This document shows positions 10,370-19,449 of a stretch of DNA of 29,531 nt, piece after piece. The DNA lies in the NCBI GenBank assembly GCA_038253885.1, contig JBBSGP010000038.1, positions 1 to 29,531 of the forward strand. The letters are read 5' to 3'. Each line of letters opens with the position of its first letter. Within the stretch, counting starts at the first letter, position 1. The notes under the pieces are model-generated. The model searched no databases, had not been told where the DNA came from, and saw nothing but the letters and a program-made list of their open reading frames with translations. Source of the stretch: JALZAQ01 sp038253885. Lineage in GTDB: Bacteria; Gemmatimonadota; Gemmatimonadetes; Gemmatimonadales; Gemmatimonadaceae. Made by a program: the position numbers and the translations under genes.

Positions 10370-13300
10370 TGGGGCCACCCTCGCCGCCGACCGCCAGGGA
10401 TGGGCGCCACGAATGCAGCGGTTGGACCTCGTCAGGCAGCCGCGCCGGCCGTTGTTCGCCGCGTGTCGCCAGCCCGCGAACCAAGACGTAGAACAGCGGC
10501 GTGAAGAGCAATCCGAGGAAGGTGACTCCCAGCATGCCCGAGAACACCGCGATGCCCATGACGCGGCGCATCTCCGCGCCGGCGCCACTCGCAATGATGA
10601 GCGGGACGACACCCATGATGAACGCGAAAGATGTCATCAGAATGGGCCGCAGTCTGATGCGCGCTGCCTCCAGAGCCGCACTGAACCGGTCATGACCTTG
10701 CCGCTCCAGGTCGCGCGCAAATTCGACGATCAGAATCGCGTTCTTGCACGCGAGGCCAACCAACACCAGAAGGCCGATCTGGGTGAAGACGTTGTTGTCC
10801 CCGCGCGTGAGCCACACACCGCCGATCGCCGACACCAGGCACATCGGTACGATCAGAACGATGACCAGCGGCAGCGACCAGCTCTCGTACTGGGCGGCGA
10901 GAACGAGAAACACGAGCAGGATGCAGAGAGGAAAAACCAGCACGGCGGTGTTGCCCGCCAGCTTCTGCTGGTAGGTGAGCTCCGTCCACTCGAACCCGAC
11001 GCCGTTGGGAAGCGTCGCGTTGGCGAGCTGTTCCATCGTCTGCACCGCTGCGCCCGCGCTCACTCCCGGCGCGGCGCTGCCGCTGATGTCCGCCGCCGGG
11101 TAGCCGTTGTAGTGTGTGACCTGATCGGGTCCGTAGGATTGCTTCATCGTCAGGACCGAGCCGAGCGGAACCATCTCGCCTCGCCCGTTCCTCACTTTCA
11201 GCTGCGTGATGTTCTCGGCGCCCGCCCGATAGGGAGCGTCGGCCTGCGCGATCACCTGGTACGTGCGTCCGAATTTGTTGAAGTCGTTCACGTACTGTGA
11301 TCCGAGGTAGATCTGGAGCGTCTGGAAGAGATCGTTGAGCCGGATGTCGAGCTGCTTCACCTTGTCGCGATCGACGTCGGCGAAGAGCTGCGGGACGTTG
11401 ATCTGGAAGCTCGAGAACTGCCCGGCTAGGCCGGGCGTCTGGTAGGCACGACCGAGGAGGGACTGTGCGGTTGCGTAGAGCGTCGAATCGCCCAGGCCAG
11501 CTTTGTCCTCGAGCATCATCTTGAAACCGCCAATGGCACCCAGCCCGTTCACGGCGGGGGGAGGAAAGACGGCGACGAAGCCCTCCTGGATGGTGGAGAA
11601 CTTCTGATTGAGCGCCATCAGAATCGCGCCGCTCTTGAGGTTCTTCGCCTTGCGCTCCTCGAATGGCTTGAGCCCGAAGAAGATGACCCCCGCGTTCGGC
11701 TTCGGGGCGAATCCGTTGATCGACAGTCCCGGGAATTCCACCGCGTGCTCGACGCCCTCCTGCTGGAGCGCCAACGCGGACATGCGCCTGATCACTGCCT
11801 CCGTCCGATCGAGCGATGCCGCATCGGGAAGCTGCGCGATCGCGACCAGGTATCGCTTGTCCTGGCTGGGCACGAATCCCTTTGGCACTCGCGCAAATCC
11901 GATCAGTCCGATCAGCACGAGAGCGCCATACGCCGCGAGTGCGACCGCCCACCGGCGCGTCACGCGCTGCACCACGCTGCCGTACCGCGCCGAGCCCCGG
12001 GCGAAGAGCCGGTTGAAGGGACCAAACAGCCATCCGAGCAGGCGATTGAGAACGCGAGTGGGACCGTCGGCCGGCGCTCCGCGGGGGCGAAGAAGCAGAG
12101 CGGCGAGCGCCGGTGACAGCGTCAGGGAATTGAACGCGGAGATCAAGGTCGAGAAAGCAATTGTCAGCGCGAACTGCCGGTAGAATTGCCCGGTCAGTCC
12201 GCTGATGAACGCGACCGGCACGAACACCGCGCCCAGGACCAGCGCGATGGCGATGATCGGCCCGCTCACCTCTTCCATGGCGCGATGGCTCGCGTCGAGC
12301 GGTGAGAGCCCCTCCTCGATGTGCCGCTCCACGTTCTCCACGACCACGATGGCGTCGTCGACGACGATGCCGATGGCGAGCACCATTCCGAAGAGCGACA
12401 GCGTGTTGATCGAAAACCCTGACGCGAGCATGACGGCGAAGGTGCCGACGATCGAGATCGGCACGGCCGCCAGCGGGATGATCGATGCCCGCCACGTCTG
12501 CAGGAAGAGCACGACGACGATGACCACCATGAGCGTGGCCGCGAGCAGCGTGTTGATGACCTCGCGGATCGAATCGCGCACGAACAGCGTCGGATCGTAC
12601 ACGGACGACCAGTCGACGCCCTCCGGAAAGCGCGACTTGAGATCGGCCATCGTCGCGCGCACGCCGCTCGAGAGGGCGAGCGCATTGGATCCCGGCGCCT
12701 GGAACACGACGATCGCAACGGCCGGCTTGTTGTCGAGCAGGGCCCGAAGTCCGAAGGTCCCGGCGCCGAGCTCGATTCGCGCCACATCCCGCAGCCGGGT
12801 GACCTCCCCGCCGTTGCCGGTCTTCACGATGATGTTGCCGAACTCCGTCTCGTTGGCGAGTCGTCCGCGCGCGTTGACGGTCAGTTGATACGCGACCGGA
12901 TCATTCATCGGCGGCGCGCCCACGGTTCCGGCTGCGACCTGCAGATTCTGCTCCCGGATGGCCTGGACGACGTCGCCTGCCGAGAGCCCGTGAGACGCGA
13001 CGCGGTTCGGGTCGAGCCACACGCGCATCGCGTAGTCACCGGCGCCGAAGACGATCACCTGGCCGGCACCGGGTATCCGCGAGAGCTCGTTCCGCACGTT
13101 CAGCAACGCGTAGTTGCGGAGGTAGACCGGGTCGTACCGTCCATCCGGGGAGAAGAGGTGCACGACCATTGTGATATCCGGCGACCGTTTCTCGGTCACC
13201 ACGCCGATCGCGCGCACTTCTTCCGGCAACCGGGCCAGCGCCTGCGACACGCGGTTCTGGACCTGGACCTGCGCCAGGTCGACGTTGGAACCGATCTCGA

Positions 13301-13586
13301 AGGTGACGGTGAGATTGAGTGACCCGTCAGCCGTCGCCGAGGATGTCATGTAGAGCATCCGCTCGACGCCGTTGATCGCATCCTCGAGCGGAGTACCGAC
13401 GGTCTGCGCGAGCACCGTCGGATTCGCGCCGGGATAGATCGCGCGGACGGTGATCGTGGGCGGCGTGACCTCGGGATACTCGCTGATCGGCAGCGAGCGG
13501 ATCGCGATCAAGCCGGCGACGAGAATGATGAAGGAGAGCACGACCGCGAAGATCGGGCGATCGATGAAGAAGCGTGAAAATCTCAC
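10362..13586 (-). CDS. RND multidrug efflux pump, inner-membrane subunit (HAE1/AcrB type)
   Basis: Proton-driven exporter of 1074 residues, full length for the hydrophobe/amphiphile RND family. The start is a GTG (MRFSRFFIDRPIFA), the invariant family N-terminus, so it is well placed. The proton-relay aspartates are present in TM4 as GIVVDDAIVVVENVE (Asp410, Asp411), and the TM10 lysine appears in LACKNAILIVEF. The family strings GAGDYAMRVWLDP, FNSLTLSPALAALLL and LTYQQKLAGN are also present. It lies 24 bases after the fusion-protein gene and overlaps the outer-membrane factor gene, forming a complete MFP-RND-OMF operon. Substrates cannot be told from sequence. No regulator gene is adjacent. 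Confidence 0.97.
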   Translation of the reverse strand: MRFSRFFIDRPIFAVVLSFIILVAGLIAIRSLPISEYPEVTPPTITVRAIYPGANPTVLAQTVGTPLEDAINGVERMLYMTSSATADGSLNLTVTFEIGSNVDLAQVQVQNRVSQALARLPEEVRAIGVVTEKRSPDITMVVHLFSPDGRYDPVYLRNYALLNVRNELSRIPGAGQVIVFGAGDYAMRVWLDPNRVASHGLSAGDVVQAIREQNLQVAAGTVGAPPMNDPVAYQLTVNARGRLANETEFGNIIVKTGNGGEVTRLRDVARIELGAGTFGLRALLDNKPAVAIVVFQAPGSNALALSSGVRATMADLKSRFPEGVDWSSVYDPTLFVRDSIREVINTLLAATLMVVIVVVLFLQTWRASIIPLAAVPISIVGTFAVMLASGFSINTLSLFGMVLAIGIVVDDAIVVVENVERHIEEGLSPLDASHRAMEEVSGPIIAIALVLGAVFVPVAFISGLTGQFYRQFALTIAFSTLISAFNSLTLSPALAALLLRPRGAPADGPTRVLNRLLGWLFGPFNRLFARGSARYGSVVQRVTRRWAVALAAYGALVLIGLIGFARVPKGFVPSQDKRYLVAIAQLPDAASLDRTEAVIRRMSALALQQEGVEHAVEFPGLSINGFAPKPNAGVIFFGLKPFEERKAKNLKSGAILMALNQKFSTIQEGFVAVFPPPAVNGLGAIGGFKMMLEDKAGLGDSTLYATAQSLLGRAYQTPGLAGQFSSFQINVPQLFADVDRDKVKQLDIRLNDLFQTLQIYLGSQYVNDFNKFGRTYQVIAQADAPYRAGAENITQLKVRNGRGEMVPLGSVLTMKQSYGPDQVTHYNGYPAADISGSAAPGVSAGAAVQTMEQLANATLPNGVGFEWTELTYQQKLAGNTAVLVFPLCILLVFLVLAAQYESWSLPLVIVLIVPMCLVSAIGGVWLTRGDNNVFTQIGLLVLVGLACKNAILIVEFARDLERQGHDRFSAALEAARIRLRPILMTSFAFIMGVVPLIIASGAGAEMRRVMGIAVFSGMLGVTFLGLLFTPLFYVLVRGLATRGEQRPARLPDEVQPLHSWRPSLAVGGEGGPNA

Positions 13587-13610
13587 GAGTGGAGACTCCG
13601 GAGGGGCGCG

Positions 13611-14795
13611 CTACCGAGCCGCCGGCGCGGGCCCGGCGGGGGGGGGGAGCTCGGCAACCATCGAGGCATTTGTGGCAGCGACCTTCATCCCGGGACGCAC
13701 CCGCATCAGGCCGTTGATGACGACGCGCTCCCCCGGTTGGAGCCCGGACAGGACGGTGTGAAGGCCGTCGACGAGCCGGCCGAGCGTGACCGGTCGATAC
13801 TCGACGGTGTTGTCGCTCTTGAGCACGAGCACGAACTTCCGGTCCTGGTCGGTGCCGATCGCCTGATCCTGCACCAGAGTCGCCGGGTGCTGCTGGCTGC
13901 CGAGGAGTCGGACTCGCGCGAACAATCCCGGCGTGAACGCTCGGTCCGGGTTGGGCAGAAGGGCGCGCGCGCGAATCGTGCCGGCTCTGCCATCGACGCG
14001 GTTGTCGACGAAGTTGAGTCGTCCCTCGTGCGGGAATCCGGTCTCGTTCGCCAGACCGATCAGCACCGTGCGGCCCTTCGGACCGGTGGACGGTGCCGCC
14101 ATGTACCTGAGGTATGCCTGCTCGTCGGCGTCGAAATACACGTAGATGGGATCGAGCGACACGATCGTGGTGAGGAGCGTGGGCGACGGCGGCCCCGCCT
14201 GCACCACATTGCCGGTCGTGATCTCGGCGCGACCAACACGGCCCGAGATCGGTGCGCGCACAACGGTCCAATCGAGATTCAGCCGCGCGACCCGTAGGGA
14301 CGCTTCGGCGGCGCTGACGGCCGCAGTACCCTCGGCGCGACCACTGGTGCGGGCATCCAGCTCCTCGCGAGAAATCGCCTGCGTGCTCACGAGCTTCTGC
14401 GCTCGCTCGACCTCCATGTCGGCGAGCTGATGGCGGGTGCGCGCCTGCGCGAGCGCCGCCTCGGCTCTGGCGACCTCCGCCTCGAAGGGACGGGAATCGA
14501 TCACGAACAGGACGTCGCCCTGGCGCACCATCGCTCCTTCGACGAACGCGACGCTGCGAATGAAGCCGCCGACGCGCGGGCGCACCTCGACCGAGTTGAC
14601 GGGCTCGAAGTGGCCGGTGAAATCGTCCCAGTCGGCGACGAGGCGCTGGATCGCCGGTGCCACGGTCACCTGTGGCGGCTGCATGGGAGGTGCCTGCGTC
14701 TGGCATCCGGCCAGGACGAAGACCGCGGCGGCAGCCCAACCGCCGGCACGAGCTCCGGGAGAGAGGGATGTGGCTCGACACAGGATCGAATTCAT
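13611..14795 (-). CDS. RND efflux periplasmic membrane fusion lipoprotein (AcrA type)
   Basis: Adaptor between pump and outer-membrane channel, 394 residues. I start at the ATG at 14795, with AGGAG about ten bases upstream. The N-terminus then has a hydrophobic stretch and the lipobox VLAGC (Cys31), so it is lipid-anchored on the periplasmic side. The barrel-sandwich and lipoyl halves appear as VRPRVGGFIRSVAFVEGAMV and LDWTVVRAPISGRVGRAEI, split by a helical hairpin rich in Ala, Glu and Arg. The beta-barrel follows (IYVYFDADEQAYLRY) and then the membrane-proximal part ending GLQPGERVVINGLMRVRPG, all typical. The C-terminus is proline- and alanine-rich, encoded over a run of ten G on the plus strand. 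It is the first gene of the efflux operon. Confidence 0.95.
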   Translation of the reverse strand: MNSILCRATSLSPGARAGGWAAAAVFVLAGCQTQAPPMQPPQVTVAPAIQRLVADWDDFTGHFEPVNSVEVRPRVGGFIRSVAFVEGAMVRQGDVLFVIDSRPFEAEVARAEAALAQARTRHQLADMEVERAQKLVSTQAISREELDARTSGRAEGTAAVSAAEASLRVARLNLDWTVVRAPISGRVGRAEITTGNVVQAGPPSPTLLTTIVSLDPIYVYFDADEQAYLRYMAAPSTGPKGRTVLIGLANETGFPHEGRLNFVDNRVDGRAGTIRARALLPNPDRAFTPGLFARVRLLGSQQHPATLVQDQAIGTDQDRKFVLVLKSDNTVEYRPVTLGRLVDGLHTVLSGLQPGERVVINGLMRVRPGMKVAATNASMVAELPPPAGPAPAAR

Positions 14796-14855
14796 GTTTG
14801 CACGACTCCTCGCTGTCGCATGGTCACCGATCCGTAACGTCCGGCTATCACCCTT

Positions 14856-14875
14856 ATGTTCCCGGTCGGCAACAT
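14856..14875. promoter_or_regulatory. Possible operator: ATGTT-N10-AACAT
   Basis: A short dyad upstream of the efflux operon, about 60 bases before the fusion-protein start. Five-base arms around ten bases fit the footprint of many repressors, but arms this short arise often by chance. No regulator gene is next to it. Confidence 0.2.
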
Positions 14876-14899
14876 GCGAATCAAGGAGCACCGGAGGGA

Positions 14900-15328
14900 T
14901 TACTTTTTCTTGGCTGCCCGTTGAGCGCGCACCGCCGAGTTGGCCGCCACCGCGGCGCGGATGAGTTGCTTGAAGGCAGCTGCGTTGATCTTGTCCTCTT
15001 CGCGGAGGTCGATCGCACGCCGCGTGTTCCCTTCCAGGCTGGAATTGAAGAGCTTCTTCGGGTCCTTGATGGAGGCTCCGCGAAAGAAAGTGAGCTTCAC
15101 GACCTGCTTGTACGATTCCCCTGTGCAGACGCCGCCGTCATGGGACCAGACGGGGATTCCGGGGGATGTTGGCTTCTCCCATTTCCACTCCTCCTGGATG
15201 TCGGGGTCGGCATCGTGGATGAGCTGACGGACATGGGCGAGGGTCTCACCTCTCCAATCCCCCAGCTCTTGAATCCGCTTGGTGATGTTCGCTGAAGCGG
15301 CCTCGCCATCCGGACTTGTCGGCTTCAT
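14900..15328 (-). CDS. DUF1801 family protein
   Basis: A 142-residue small cytoplasmic protein of the DUF1801 (YdhG-like) family, whose function is unknown. The ATG at 15328 has GGAG five to eight bases upstream. Family features are visible: LGDWRGETLAHVRQLIHDAD near the N-terminus, then DIQEEWKWEKPTSPGIPVWSH, VKLTFFRGASIKDPKKLFN and a C-terminal helix ending in AQRAAKKK. The lysine-rich tail is common in this family. It lies upstream of the efflux operon on the same strand, with 104 bases between, and may or may not share its transcript. Confidence 0.85.
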   Translation of the reverse strand: MKPTSPDGEAASANITKRIQELGDWRGETLAHVRQLIHDADPDIQEEWKWEKPTSPGIPVWSHDGGVCTGESYKQVVKLTFFRGASIKDPKKLFNSSLEGNTRRAIDLREEDKINAAAFKQLIRAAVAANSAVRAQRAAKKK

Positions 15329-15477
15329 GTTCTCTCCGATCCTTCGTTTCGCCAGCCGGGCGGCTGGAGGCGAAGACCTGCGAGGTCAAGGACAGCACGC
15401 TTGGGGTGAGCGGTGATGCGCCGACCAAGTTGTTTCCAACGGCCGCCCTCTCCTATGCTATTCTGCCTCTCAATGGG

Positions 15478-15828
15478 CAGTTCCTCGCCACTCAGGCGAC
15501 CGCCTGGCACGGCTGGGTTGGTTGGAAGCGGAAGTCGGTCCAGAATATCCTAAGTCGGATGGGACTCTGGGGACAGCTCGGGCTGTCGCTCAACGACCCG
15601 ACGAAGCAGGTATTCGCCGGCCTCGCGACCGACCCGCTTCCCGGCGTCACCGTCGGCGTCAAGCGCCACTTCGGACACATCGACATCCCAAACGCGCCGG
15701 TCGACACGCGAGTGCCGGCCTGACAGACTGCGACACGCAAGATGTGGAAGCATGGCACCGCGACGTCGGTGACTCTCGATGCCAGTGTCATCGTCGCTAC
15801 CTTCGGCGCTCTGCTTGGGATCAAGTAG
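15478..15828 (+). pseudogene. C-terminal remnant of an outer-membrane beta-barrel protein, interrupted by TGA
   Basis: One frame stays readable to the TAG at 15826-15828 but is broken by a TGA at 15721-15723. Before it comes GLWGQLGLSLNDPTKQVFAG then DPLPGVTVGVKRHFGHIDIP. After it comes WKHGTATSVTLDASVIVATF and GALLGIK. Alternating strands such as VFAGLATDPLPGVTVGV and a final hydrophobic strand look like the end of an exported barrel protein. There is no clear start or N-terminal part. I read it as a decaying fragment; the left limit is approximate. A short real protein ending at 15723 is the alternative. Confidence 0.45.
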
Positions 15829-16003
15829 ACACTGCACGTTGTCCGGCGGTGCAACGACTACTCTCAGCCTCTCCACCGAACGCTTAGAGTTTGCTCATGC
15901 GGGGGAGCGGAAGAATCTTCAGCGCGTCAGCGAGGCATCGTGACGCACCGATCGCGAGGCCTCCGCACGTTGCACAACGGGGCGAAACGCCGGAGGCTCT
16001 TCT

Positions 16004-17706
16004 ATGAGGCAGCTGCAATCAGGGCCCGTCCTGGTCGTTCGCGCGATCGCTGGACTGCATGTGGTCACCGTCGCCTGGGACCTGGTGGCCGGGCAGCAAG
16101 CAAAACGTGACGGACTGCTCGGCTTTGCGATCGAGCGGTCCGAGCTGAAGAATGGGCAGATCATCGAGCGCTATTTCCTGCGCGGCATCAAACGATTCAA
16201 GCTGAAAGACGAGGGCGTGGCGCCTGGCACGCCGATGCCGACTTCAGAGCATCCCATCCAGTCGTTTCAATGGGGAGATTACACGGCCAAGCCGGGCACG
16301 ACCTATCGCTACAGGGTGATTCCCGCCTATGGTCAGCCCAAGCTGCTCCAGCTCGATGAACCATCCGCCACGACCGTCGAAGTGACGACCGAGGCCGAGG
16401 AAGGCGGCTCAGGGTCCAACGGCCAGCCGCGTCATGACGTGTACTTCAACCGCGGCGTCGCGGGCTCGCAGGCATACGCGCGCAAGTTCGGCAAGACGAA
16501 ACCCGACGAGACCAAGCCGGATTCCGAGCAGATGGTGTGGCTGTCCCGCGGATTGTTCGAGGCGCTCACGTCGTTCATCGGGCTGGCGGCCGGAACGGAT
16601 GCGCACGACTACGGTCTTCGCGCCATGCTCTATGAGTTTCGCTATCTGCCCGTCGGCCGCGCGTTTCGCGACGCACGGAAAGCCGGAGCGGACGTGGCGA
16701 TCCGTTATGAGGCTCAGTCGTACAAGGACGACAATGAGGCGATGATAAGTCAGGCCGGCATCAAGTCCGTGAGCAAGCCGCAAAAATCGCGTGCCGGTAT
16801 CAGGCACAACAAGTTCATCGTGCTGCTGCACAAGGGACAGCCAATCGCCGTGTGGACCGGTTCCACCAACATCTCAGCCGGCGGGATCTTCGGGCACTCG
16901 AACGTCGGGCACGTCGTCTGGGACGAGCCTGTAGCGCAGCGATACCTGGACTTCTGGGAGCGGCTCAGCGCCCCCGACGTGACTCGCGGCCCACTCAAGG
17001 ATGCCAACGTGGCGGCGGAAGCCACGCCCGCCCTCGGCGTCTCGCCGCCGAAGGGTCGTAACCTCGCTCTCTTCAGCCCGCGAGACGACAAAGGCGCCGA
17101 CGATACCCTCCTCTGGTACGCGGACCGGATGGGCGCCGCGACGCGCATCATCTGCATGACGTTCGCGTTCAACCTCGACGAGATCTTCCAGAAGGTTCTC
17201 CTGCGCGCCGACAACACCCTGCGGTATGCGGTCTTCGACAAGAATGTCGCGGTCGATGTCGAGAGCCAGATCAACCTCGTGAAGAACACGGTAATCGCCG
17301 CGGGAGCCAAGCTCGCCGACGGCGACATGGAGAATTTCGTCGGGGAAACGCTGACGGGCTTCAATCGCAATCAGTACATCCATGACAAGTTCCTGCTTGT
17401 CGATCCGTTGGGTGACGACCCGATCGTCGTCACCGGGACCGCCAACTTCAGTAAGCCATCGCAGTTCGCGAACGACGAGAACATGCTTGTCATCCGCAAC
17501 AACACACGTATCGCGGATATCTTTTCGGCGAGTTCATGCGCGTGTTCGACCACCTGTATTCGCGCTACATCGTTGACAAGATGAAGAAGGAGGGCACGCA
17601 GAACCCCGACGCTGGTTTTCTGAAGGAGGACGCCAAAGACTGGGTGCCACAGCATTTCGTGGCAGGACGGAAAGACCTGCGCCGGCGCTACTTCATGGGA
17701 GCGTGA
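16004..17706 (+). CDS. Phospholipase D-like protein with N-terminal Fn3-like domain; one frameshift near the 3' end
   Basis: The ATG at 16004 has GGAGG seven bases upstream. Residues about 15-130 look like a fibronectin III-type domain (VVTVAWDL, GFAIERSEL, KPGTTYRYRVIPAYG). Two PLD half-sites follow. The first, RHNKFIVLL (His268, Lys270), has leucine at the usual aspartate position, followed by GSTNIS. The second, IHDKFLLVD (His460, Lys462, Asp467), is complete and followed by GTANFS. The frame as given ends at 17584 with an unrelated tail. From the T4 run at 17522-17525 another frame continues as FGEFMRVFDHLYSRYIVDK to a TGA at 17704-17706. One missing T restores a 567-residue protein. There is no signal peptide. 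It probably hydrolyses phosphodiester bonds in lipid or nucleic acid; the substrate is unknown. The frameshift may be a sequencing error. Confidence 0.85.
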
Positions 17707-17770
17707 CTAGGCGCGAGAATGGTCGTCGGCGCCGGAGAAGCAGCAAAGACAAACCCCGCTCGGTATGTGA

Positions 17771-17917
17771 TTACCGGAGTTCGTCGCTGACTTTCTCCAT
17801 CCAGTCGACAGCCTTGCCGTCGAGCGACTCCTGAATGGCGATATGACTCATTGCCGTCGTGCCGGTCGCGCCGTGCCAGGCCTTTCGCCGGGCGCGAACC
17901 AGACCACGTCACCGGGT
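17771..17917 (-). pseudogene. C-terminal fragment of a cupin protein, frameshifted
   Basis: On the minus strand, PGDVVWFAPGE is read just after the DUF4386 stop. After a one-base shift the frame continues WHGATGTTAMSHIAIQESLD and GKAVDWMEKVSDELR, ending TAA at 17773-17771. These are the last strands and C-terminal helix of small cupins, whose intact form reads GE-x-HWHGA across the junction. The N-terminal two thirds is missing, and the DUF4386 gene ends exactly where the similarity begins, so a deletion probably removed it. Confidence 0.65.
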
Positions 17918-18630
17918 CAGGCCCAGCTCGAGCGCGGCGCGGCGACGGCCGCGGGTTGCGCCCGTGCACCTACGATCAGCAGCCATAGCATGAATGCCGC
18001 CTCTCCGAAGAGGACTGGGGTGGCAATCGAGGAGACCACTTTGACGTGTTGCCCCCACAGCAATCCCATCAAGCTGATCGTTACGTAGGCCAAGCCGTTG
18101 ATGAACAGCCAAACGCCCAGGAAGCGAGGAATAAAGCCGGATCGATACACAAGCAACCCGAGAGGAAGGAGCCAAAGCCCCCAAAACATCTCGGAAACGA
18201 GAACTCCCTGCCTGTCGAAGTTGATCAGCAGAGTTGCCAGGGCGTCGCGTTGCGGTTTGTCGAATGCAGCCAGGAAATCGGCGCCGCGCAGGAACGTGAG
18301 GGTGGCGACTTCGTTCGCTACGCTCAAGAATGCCAGCGGCGCATCGAGCAGAATCAGTATCACCATGAGGGTGGCAAGCTGGAGGTTTACCCCCCTGAGC
18401 AAGCGGTCGAGAGCCAACACGACTGCGATGAAGATCAGCTCAGCAACGAGCCCGACTACGATGTGGGCCCGGAACAATGACTCATGAGCCAAGATGTTAC
18501 TGGCGGTAGCGGTAGCGTCCCCGGGCACGAACAGCTTGCCGGGCACATAGATGAGGACGAACGGACCAGTGAGCACGACTAGCAGGTACAGGAATCCTGC
18601 GAGTCGTGCATTCTTCTTGATTGGATGCAA
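17917..18630 (-). CDS. DUF4386 family membrane protein
   Basis: A multi-pass membrane protein of unknown function. I place the start at TTG 18630 (237 residues), because AAGGAG lies eight bases upstream and the product then begins with the family's usual HPIKKNARLAGFLYLL. A GTG at 18660 would add ten residues without a ribosome site. Six to seven hydrophobic segments are visible, with the family strings VVLTGPFVLIYVPGKLFVPG, DATATASNIL, NEVATLTFLRGADFL and GLWLLPLGLLVYRSGFIPRF. The C-terminus is intact and abuts a cupin remnant. It is the last gene before the tRNA fragment. Confidence 0.88.
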   Translation of the reverse strand: MHPIKKNARLAGFLYLLVVLTGPFVLIYVPGKLFVPGDATATASNILAHESLFRAHIVVGLVAELIFIAVVLALDRLLRGVNLQLATLMVILILLDAPLAFLSVANEVATLTFLRGADFLAAFDKPQRDALATLLINFDRQGVLVSEMFWGLWLLPLGLLVYRSGFIPRFLGVWLFINGLAYVTISLMGLLWGQHVKVVSSIATPVLFGEAAFMLWLLIVGARAQPAAVAAPRSSWA

Positions 18631-18861
18631 GGCTCTGTCTCCTTGTTTCGTTCTTGGCACCTCGAGGACCGATGAGCCCGATCCCTTTGACGGTGAGTTC
18701 TTAATCGAGTAGGACGACGGCTGCAGGCAGCGTGGCTCCGAGCTGGCTCTACGCTCCAGAGCGCTCTAACATTTCGCAGGTATGAGTAGAGCGGAGGACT
18801 GCGCCTTGAACGGCTTCGTCCCACCGAGCCAGCTCGTGCCCGCGACGACTCCTTCAGACAC

Positions 18862-18901
18862 AAAAGAGAAAAACCCCGCCAGCGCCTAAACGCTTGCGGG
18901 G
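18862..18901 (-). terminator. Rho-independent terminator of the former tRNA-Ile gene
   Basis: On the minus strand an 11-base stem with one mismatch (CCCCGCAAGCG / CGCTGGCGGGG) around a six-base loop is followed by TTTTTCTCTTTTG. It begins 14 bases downstream of the tRNA 3' end at 18916 and is in the correct orientation to terminate that gene. Confidence 0.85.
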
Positions 18902-18915
18902 TGATCTGAAGTTCA

Positions 18916-18957
18916 TGGGCCTGGGTAGAGTTGAACTACCGACCTCGCGCTTATCAG
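18916..18957 (-). tRNA. 3' half of tRNA-Ile (GAU): truncated gene, probable attachment site
   Basis: Reading the minus strand from 18957, the anticodon loop CTGATAA (anticodon GAT) is followed by GCGCG, a variable region, the T arm GGTAG-TTCAACT-CTACC and the acceptor strand CAGGCCC with discriminator A at 18916. CCA is not encoded. Upstream of the loop the sequence does not supply the expected stem, D arm or GGGCCTG acceptor strand, so the gene is a half copy. Tyrosine recombinases often integrate in tRNA genes and duplicate the 3' end, which fits the integrase at 28690. Confidence 0.85.
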
Positions 18958-19449
18958 GCTGATTCCCAATCAGCGGAAGTCCGGCAACCTACCGTATCTC
19001 ATTGGTGGCACGCGTGATCGTGTCGGGCTTCTTTTTCGCAAGGTGGAAGAGCATCCAAACTGTTCTAACTTGTTATGTGCGACCTGACGAGGAGGCGCAA
19101 CGGGACGCGTTCAGCGAGCGTGCAAACGCAAAACGGGCAATCAATTCCTGACCCGATGGACACCACGAACGGACACCAAGGCGATCGCATTCGACAAAGT
19201 AAAACCCCGTCCAGCGTTGTATCACTCGACGGGGTCAAGATTTACAGTGAAGAGCTACAGACCTACCAGCGATAATGCGCGAACGCCTTGTTCGCGAGAA
19301 CAATAGAACGTGAAGTCCGGCACCATCCCGCAATTCCCTCTGCAGCGCGCGCGATCCGCCGTCATCCGGGCCGCTGATTGTAGGGCCTTTCCTGCATTTC
19401 TTGTCACCATACTTGTCACCAAGCGCGAGGCCGGCGTGCGCGCGGACAA
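18958..19449. other. Left-end non-coding region of the island
   Basis: There is no convincing gene here. It holds the palindrome CTGATT-CCC-AATCAG at 18959-18973 directly beside the tRNA break, a terminator at 19193-19235, and two copies of TTGTCACCA about 12 bases apart near 19399-19422. A 64-codon minus-strand frame at 19255-19449 has no family features and is left out. Confidence 0.4.
19193..19235 (-). terminator. Rho-independent terminator at the end of the island operon
   Basis: ACCCCGTC (19204-19211) and GACGGGGT (19228-19235) form a perfect eight-base stem with a 16-base loop. On the minus strand it is followed by TTTACTTTG. It lies 215 bases beyond the DUF6850 stop and would end that transcript. 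Confidence 0.65.

Noticed and set aside
10690..12495. 601-codon second frame within the RND pump gene
   Set aside because: Same strand, shifted frame; high-GC shadow of a clear RND pump.
13327..14781. 484-codon minus frame across the fusion-protein/pump junction
   Set aside because: Out-of-frame shadow of two well-recognised genes.
18958..19010. 5' half of the tRNA-Ile gene
   Set aside because: No D arm or acceptor 5' strand complementary to CAGGCCC could be found; the gene is truncated.
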